Shown: piece by piece, positions 59,091 through 64,000 of the stretch
How positions within the stretch are numbered: position 1 is the first letter of the stretch
How the letters are laid out: each line of letters begins with the position of its first letter
DNA from: Nonomuraea turcica
GTDB taxonomy: Bacteria; Actinomycetota; Actinomycetes; Streptosporangiales; Streptosporangiaceae
DNA length: 64,000 nt
Assembly (NCBI RefSeq): GCF_030718205.1
Contig: NZ_JAUZQF010000006.1
Span: 372,001 to 436,000, forward strand
Direction: 5' to 3'
Translations under genes and position numbers: made by a program
The notes under the pieces: model-generated
Seen by the model: the letters and a program-made list of their open reading frames with translations, nothing else
Database searches by the model: none
What the model was told of the DNA's origin: nothing

Positions 59091-61880
59091 TTGAGGCTGG
59101 AGATCAGGTGCCTTGGCCCCTGGGAGGTCGAGGCCGACGGTGTCCCGGTGAAGATCGCTGGGCAACGGCGGATCGGGGTACTCGCCCGGCTCGCCCTGGC
59201 CGCTGGGCAGCCCGTACCCACTGATCGGTTGCTGGCCGACGTGTGGGAAAGCAGTTCCGCGGCCAAGCAGTTGCACATCGTGGTCTCGAAGCTCCGGGAG
59301 ACGTTCGCTCCCCACGGTGGTGCCAAGATCATCCAGACGGTGCCCGGTGGTTACCTGCTCGCGGTCGAGCATGACCACGTGGACGCCCACGCTTTCACCC
59401 GCCTGTCCAGGCGGGCGCGCACCTCCCACGCCGAAGGTGCGATGGCGACCGCGGACGCGCTGTTCCGCGGGGCGCTCGGGCTGTGGCGGGGCCCGGCGCT
59501 GGCCGATGTCGACACTCCCTGGGCGAGGGTCGAGGCCGACCGGCTGGAGGCGGAGCGGATGTCCGTACTGGAGGACCATGCCGAGCTGCGCCTGGCCGCC
59601 GGTGACCACCGCGCCGTAGCCGGCGAGCTCGCCGTGCACGTCAGAGCGCACCCGGTGCGGGAGCGGCCCGCCGCCCAGCTCATGCTCGCCTTGTACCGCG
59701 ACGCGCGGGCGGCGGAGGCGCTTGAGGTCTACCAGCGCCTGCGCCGGGTCATGGTCGAGGAACTGGGTATCGAGCCCGGCGCCGAACTGCGCCGCCTCCA
59801 CCAGGCCGTTCTGGTCAAGGATCCGGTGCTCGACCTGGCGCCCGCGCAGCAGGCGACGCTGGCCCGACACGTCGCCCCGGCCGAGTTGCCCGCCGATACC
59901 CGGGCGTTCACAGCGCGGGCGGCCGAGATCGAGCAGCTCCATGCCGACCTGGTGAACGGCGCCGCGGTCACCGTGATCAACGGGTCCGGCGGCATCGGCA
60001 AGTCCGCGCTGGCCGTACATGTCGCCCATGCCGTCGCCGGGCGTTTCACCGACGGCGTCATCTACGTCAACCTGCACGGTTCCACCGCCGGACTCGCTCC
60101 GCTGGCACCCATCGAAGCGCTCCGCCGCCTGCTGCGCTCCCTGGGGCTGGACGGCGCTGCCCTACCCACGGACACCGAGGAGGCCGCCGCCCGCTACCGC
60201 TCGCTCACCGCCACAGGCCATCTGCTGGTGATCCTCGACAACGCACGGGATGTGCGTCAGGTGCGCCAGCTCATCCCGGCCGGGCGGGACTGCCGCGTCC
60301 TGATCACCAGCCGCGATCCGCTGGCCACCCTGGACAACGCCCGCCACCTGCACCTCGGCAGGCTCGACGACACCGACGCGGCCACGCTGCTCGCCCGGGT
60401 CGCCGGATCCGACCGCGTGGATGCCGAGCCGCGGGCGGCGGAGGAGATCGTACGGCTCTGCGGCGGTTTCCCGCTCGCCCTGCGCATCGCGGGAGCCCGC
60501 CTGGTCGCCCGTCCCGATTGGTCGCTCTCCGACCTCGCGGTACGGCTGGCCGACGCGACCCGGCGGCTCGATCTGCTGGACTACGCCGATCTGGCCGTAC
60601 GCGCCAGCATCGCGGTCAGCCACCAGCAGTTGCGCGAGGAGCCAGCCGGGCAGGACGCGGCGCGGCTGCTCTCCCTGCTCGGGCTGCTGGATCTGCCCAC
60701 GCACACGCCCGCCACCACGGCCGCGCTGGCCGACTGGACCGAGCATCGCGCCGAGACCGCCCTGGAGCACCTCATGGACGCCCGCCTGCTCGAACACGCG
60801 GGGCCGGGTCGCTACCAGTTCCACGATCTCATCGGGCTGTACGCGCGGGAGCAGGACGTCGCCGACGAGGAACGGGCGAGCGCGGCCGGTCGCGTGCTGC
60901 ACCACTACCTGGCCACCTCGCAACAGGCCGCTGCCGTGGTGAACGGCCGCGACGTGAGGGCCGCCGTCTTCGCCGCCGATCAGGCCGGGGAGGAGATTGC
61001 CACCCTGGAGGCCGCCAACGACTGGCTCGACCGCGAGCGGGACAACCTGCTGGCCGCGGTACGGCAGGCGGCGCGGGAAGCCGATCGCTCGGCAGCGGGA
61101 CTCGCCGACGCGATCCAGTGGCTGTTTCAACGCCGAGGATGGTTTGCCGAGGTCGTCGGGGTGAGTGAGGAGGCGCTGCGGCTGGCCAGGGAGGAGGAGG
61201 ACTGGGCGACCCAGGCCTACCTGCTGCAGGGGCTCGCCCACGTCCACCAGCAACTCGGGCGCTTTCAGGAGTCCGTATCCTGCATGGAGGACGGCCTGGC
61301 CTGTTGGGACCGGGCCGGGCTGCCTGACCGGAAGGCGGGGATCCTCAATGACTTCGGCACCACGTACACCGTGATGGGCCGCTATGACGACGCACTCACC
61401 GCGCTGGAAAGTGCCCTCGTCATCACCAAACGGACGGGGCGCAGGGACCACGAGGCCTACGTTCGTAACACCCGGGCGCAGGTCTATTACCGCCAGGGGA
61501 GGTCCGGAGAAGCCGTGGATGAGGCACGGCGTGGTCTGGCGATGCTGGAGGAGCACGGCAGCACCGGTGGCCTCGGCCTCTTCCACGACACCCTCGCCGA
61601 CGCCTTACGGGCCCATGGCATGCTCCACGAGGCAGTCGAGGAGTACAAGCAAGCGATCAAACTCCAGCGCGAGGCCGGATTCACCATCGGAGCCGCCGTA
61701 TCCCACTGGTGGCTCGGCCACACCCTGCACGACCTGGGGCAGCACGAGCAGGCCAGGGAGTCCTGGCGGGAGTCACTGGAAATCTTGCGCGAGACCCGCC
61801 TGCTGACCCCCGCCGAGGTGGCCGACTACCTCGCACAGCCGGTCCCGGACACACCGGAACCGATCAAGAACCAGTTGTGA
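59091..61880 (+). CDS. SARP/AfsR-type regulator: OmpR-like HTH, BTAD, NB-ARC, TPR
   Basis: 929 residues from TTG 59091, preceded by GGGAG. Domains: OmpR/PhoB-type winged helix (about 1-90: IRCLGPWEVEADGVPVKIAG, LLADVWESSSAAKQLHIVVS), BTAD (about 95-245: ALGLWRGPALADVDTPW, ALYRDARAAEALEVYQRLRR), NB-ARC ATPase (about 270-560: P-loop VTVINGSGGIGKSALA, Walker B LLVILDNARDV, sensor ITSRDPL, GGFPLALRIAG), then TPR repeats (about 680-920: YLLQGLAHVHQQLGRFQESV, ILNDFGTTYTVMGRYDDALT). The same build as AfsR, which activates secondary metabolism after ATP binding. No target cluster is visible nearby. Confidence 0.95.
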   Translation: MRLEIRCLGPWEVEADGVPVKIAGQRRIGVLARLALAAGQPVPTDRLLADVWESSSAAKQLHIVVSKLRETFAPHGGAKIIQTVPGGYLLAVEHDHVDAHAFTRLSRRARTSHAEGAMATADALFRGALGLWRGPALADVDTPWARVEADRLEAERMSVLEDHAELRLAAGDHRAVAGELAVHVRAHPVRERPAAQLMLALYRDARAAEALEVYQRLRRVMVEELGIEPGAELRRLHQAVLVKDPVLDLAPAQQATLARHVAPAELPADTRAFTARAAEIEQLHADLVNGAAVTVINGSGGIGKSALAVHVAHAVAGRFTDGVIYVNLHGSTAGLAPLAPIEALRRLLRSLGLDGAALPTDTEEAAARYRSLTATGHLLVILDNARDVRQVRQLIPAGRDCRVLITSRDPLATLDNARHLHLGRLDDTDAATLLARVAGSDRVDAEPRAAEEIVRLCGGFPLALRIAGARLVARPDWSLSDLAVRLADATRRLDLLDYADLAVRASIAVSHQQLREEPAGQDAARLLSLLGLLDLPTHTPATTAALADWTEHRAETALEHLMDARLLEHAGPGRYQFHDLIGLYAREQDVADEERASAAGRVLHHYLATSQQAAAVVNGRDVRAAVFAADQAGEEIATLEAANDWLDRERDNLLAAVRQAAREADRSAAGLADAIQWLFQRRGWFAEVVGVSEEALRLAREEEDWATQAYLLQGLAHVHQQLGRFQESVSCMEDGLACWDRAGLPDRKAGILNDFGTTYTVMGRYDDALTALESALVITKRTGRRDHEAYVRNTRAQVYYRQGRSGEAVDEARRGLAMLEEHGSTGGLGLFHDTLADALRAHGMLHEAVEEYKQAIKLQREAGFTIGAAVSHWWLGHTLHDLGQHEQARESWRESLEILRETRLLTPAEVADYLAQPVPDTPEPIKNQL

Positions 61881-62145
61881 CTGTGCGTCCGCCGGAGCCC
61901 CTTGGAGATAGGTGAACTGCTCACCAACGACACGCTGGTGGGCTGCCGCCGGAGATGGATCTGCCGTAACCGCTGGCGCGTCCCGGGCGAGGTGACGCAG
62001 ATGACGTGCCCCTGCTGCTGGACCGACCAACCGGGGCCAGCAGCGTAGCGCTGGCCGCCTCGCTCCCGGCACGGTGGGCCTCGACGGCGGATCTCCGTCC
62101 AAGAGAAATGTCGGCATCGGCTCGTAGTAGCGCTCGTGTCCAGGC
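61881..62145. other. Short gap with no recognised gene
   Basis: Frames on both strands have no domain signatures. It may hold decayed 5' sequence of the CoiA-like gene. Confidence 0.35.
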
Positions 62146-63009
62146 GTGGCGCACGTGCATCTGGAGCAGTGGACACCTGCCCGCAAACGCCGGGCCGATG
62201 TGGCCGTTGAACTCACGGATGGTGGCCGCCTCGCCTTGGAGGCCCAGCAGGCGTACTTAAGCGATGAGGAATGGTGCGTCCGGCATCGTGACTACGTCGC
62301 CGCTGGGATCACGGACGTGTGGTTCTGGAGACGCAACGCCGACATCCCTCGGCGCATCCTCGCCGAAGGCGTGCCAGCGTGGCTTATCCACACCGGCGCC
62401 AGCGTGGCAGCAACGACCATCAAGGCCTTTCTCGGGCGCCCACACCCCAAGGGCTGGCGATGGTGGAACGAGCCCGACCAATCGATGTACGCGCTGCATC
62501 ACCCACCGTGTCCCGCTGACGACATGGTCGCGCGGCTCATCCCATTGGCTGGCCTACGACTCGACCGATCCGGCGCTGTACTGCCCGAGTCAATGCAACA
62601 GGAACTGACCGCCTCTCTCCATCAGGCCATACAGGCCGCCGCAGAACGGCGAGCACAGCCGCTACTCGACAAGCAGCATCGACAGCATGTCGCACGCCAC
62701 CACGTCGGCCAGGCCACGAGACCACACGGCCAGGCCCAGCGACGAAGGCCCTACCTGCAGCGTCTGCAGTCGCCCACTCGACACGTGGCTGGCCACGTTC
62801 GGCCGTCACATCGGATGTGGACCTCGGTGGGACACGCCGCCTCACCAATAGGTGGCGGTGCCGGGCGACACGTCCAGTCGGCAGCGTGCTCCGGTTGTCC
62901 GGACTCGACATGCTGGGGCCCATGGAGACGAATCCCCCCGCACACAGCAGGGGGCGCGAGCTTACCCAGACCGCCGTCGAAGCGATCGTCAACCTCGTTC
63001 CGGCGGTAG
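62146..63009 (+). pseudogene. CoiA-like competence nuclease family, partial
   Basis: Recognisable part is residues 1-165: VHLEQWTPARKRRADVAVEL, RLALEAQQAYLSDEEWCVRH, RDYVAAGITDVWFWRRNADI, then WWNEPDQSMYALHHPPCPAD. The 'LALExQ...l...EW..R...Y...gi.dvWfw' pattern is the nuclease-like core of actinobacterial CoiA-like proteins. The usual N-terminal zinc-containing part is missing, and after about 62640 the translation becomes Arg/His/Gln-rich without structure, so the gene is truncated at both sides or frameshifted. Confidence 0.6.
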
Positions 63010-63062
63010 GCAGCACCATCGCGGTGCTGCTGATGGCAGGCCTCGTCCATTTTGCCGAGCGA
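62922..63062 (+). pseudogene. Short membrane-protein fragment
   Basis: The frame reads LTQTAVEAIVNLVPAVGSTI with AVLLMAGLVHFAER, one amphipathic helix followed by a hydrophobic one, as at the start of some phage- or defence-associated hypotheticals. The match ends after about 45 residues. Confidence 0.35.
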
Positions 63063-63812
63063 TCATGCTGTCAACATCGTCCTGGCCTGGACTCTCACGT
63101 TGCGTGCATGTGTGTGATGTTCAGAACCGTCGACGAAGAGGCGTCCGGTGCTGTGCATTCTCTGAACTAGGTTCAACGGGTTCGGTCGGCTGATTCAGTT
63201 GTCGGTAAGACACCGAGTCGATCTGGGACATGACCTGCGGTGATTGGGACCATCCGCAGGTGAAACGAGGAACAGCGTTCTGGCGCGAGCTTTTCCTGAC
63301 TCGGCTCAGCTCCGAGCCGACCATCATCGTGCGGGATGTCGTGGCTGAGGTTCTGGAACGCCAGCCCACGAGTTCGGAGATGAACCCTGCTCGTAATGCG
63401 AGTTATCACCTCACTGACGCCGGTCAGGCGGTGTTGATGAGCCTCTATCCCTGGCAGGCCAGGGGTGAGGATCACGGCTGGGGCGAGCGGCGGGCGTCCT
63501 GCTTAACGGTGGATGACGCCCTGGTGCAGAGATTGCCGTTCTGCGTCGATCGCAGTGCGACGCAAGGGCCAGGATGGACGAAGGACAGGGAGTCTGAGGC
63601 ATTCAAGAAGGCCTCAGCAGCGACCAGGCCCGAGCTGGAGAGGCTGGAGACAGCTCGCGGAGCTCGGGTTCCTTCGCCGTCGTTAACGAGGCCTTATGCA
63701 GTGCGCGGGGAGTATCAGGGCGTTGATGTGGCGGGCTGCCTAGCCCGCCGTGGACGGGTGAATCGGCGTGTCGACACCGCCGGGCGTAGCTCAGGGTGTA
63801 GGGGGTGTGCTG
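63063..63812. other. Right-end stretch without a confident gene
   Basis: A 208-codon open frame (63230-63856) has no recognised domain and codon use that looks non-coding in its second half. A hairpin GCGGGCTGCCTAGCCCGC lies near 63730. No family or repeat was identified. Confidence 0.35.
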
Positions 63813-64000
63813 ATGACGGAGCAACTGAGCGCCTCTCCTGCCGTTCAGCCTGCTGAGAGTGGCCGGGGCGACAAGGCCATGGACAGAATGTCGCGTTCGT
63901 GGTTGTGGCGGCTGGGCGTGAGAAAGCCGAGCGCGGTCATGGTGGGGGCGGTCTCCCGGCAGTGCCATCGGTGTCAGGCCGGAAGCTGGCGGGCACTGGC
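63813..64000 (+). CDS. Unknown protein, cut by the window end
   Basis: ATG at 63813 follows AGGGGG at a suitable distance, and the frame stays open to the last base (62 codons). The visible part begins MTEQLSASPAVQPAESGRGD and contains a CxxC pair (RQCHRCQAGSW). No family recognised. Confidence is low because only the N-terminus can be seen. Confidence 0.35.
   Translation, partial: MTEQLSASPAVQPAESGRGDKAMDRMSRSWLWRLGVRKPSAVMVGAVSRQCHRCQAGSWRAL

Noticed and set aside
63063..64000. Possible group II intron leader and start of its reverse transcriptase at the right end
   Set aside because: The structured non-coding look and the open frame at 63813 suggested it, but no domain V, no GUGYG boundary and no RT motif could be found in the visible sequence.

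Overview
The window is high-GC DNA with GTG and TTG starts. It carries a conservon, Tat and Sec exported proteins, a SARP/AfsR-type regulator, L,D-transpeptidase and DUF4331/DUF742 families. Together these point to a filamentous actinomycete, most likely a Streptosporangiales-type genus. That placement rests on protein flavour only. No rRNA, complete tRNA, CRISPR array, prophage structural block or biosynthetic gene cluster was seen. The only RNA-gene material is three copies of the 3' half of a tRNA-Ala(TGC) gene.

Layout. 1-13.5 kb is mostly ordinary chromosome: a two-component pair (first gene cut by the window edge), secreted proteins (a BTRD1 repeat protein, a small Cys protein, an M23-like peptidase), an anchored DUF3558-like protein, a secreted HNH nuclease, an O-methyltransferase, YciI-like and phosphotransferase genes, a flavin reductase, and an ECF sigma factor followed by an exported alpha/beta hydrolase. 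13.6-19.2 kb has a Phd/PIN toxin-antitoxin pair with an operator-like palindrome, two decayed fragments, an L,D-transpeptidase, a PT-rich exported protein, and an ArsR-type regulator with an MFS exporter behind a large nested palindrome. 19.3-22.4 kb is a four-gene conservon (cvnA-D) on the minus strand. 22.5-28.1 kb is a graveyard of fragments around a GAF gene and a DUF4331/Tat-protein pair.

28.2-33.7 kb is the most striking functional cassette. Four tightly coupled minus-strand genes encode a VWA protein, a membrane-anchored PP2C phosphatase, an atypical kinase-like membrane protein, and a Ser/Thr kinase with FHA domain and C-terminal membrane anchor. A convergent gene encodes a membrane-anchored periplasmic-binding-protein-like receptor. 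The set resembles the known TerY-phosphorylation (TerY-P) triad but has extra, membrane-bound parts.

33.8-42.6 kb mixes fragments, a DUF6247/RelE-like pair, an aminoglycoside-phosphotransferase-like gene, an orphan AbrB gene, a DUF418 membrane protein, and a LuxR/TrmB-like regulator followed by a tiny secreted peptide, a secreted metzincin-like protein and an anchored hypothetical.

42.7-55.6 kb is a layered integration hotspot. Three 45-bp direct repeats (44201, 47861, 55514) are 3' ends of tRNA-Ala(TGC) including the encoded CCA, each with a 5'-truncated tyrosine integrase to its left. The first unit carries a broken TIR-domain gene. The second carries an F420-type reductase, an SDR and a TetR gene. 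The third, 47861-55558, holds an ISL3 transposase gene split by a 5.5-kb Tn554-like element (tnpA intact, tnpB with two frameshifts, cargo genes), with matching imperfect terminal inverted repeats.

55.6-64 kb continues with broken genes (nuclease, phosphotransferase, IS701), a small secreted protein, a complete 929-residue SARP-NB-ARC-TPR regulator, and a CoiA-like remnant. All functions are read from sequence motifs; nothing here was searched against a database.
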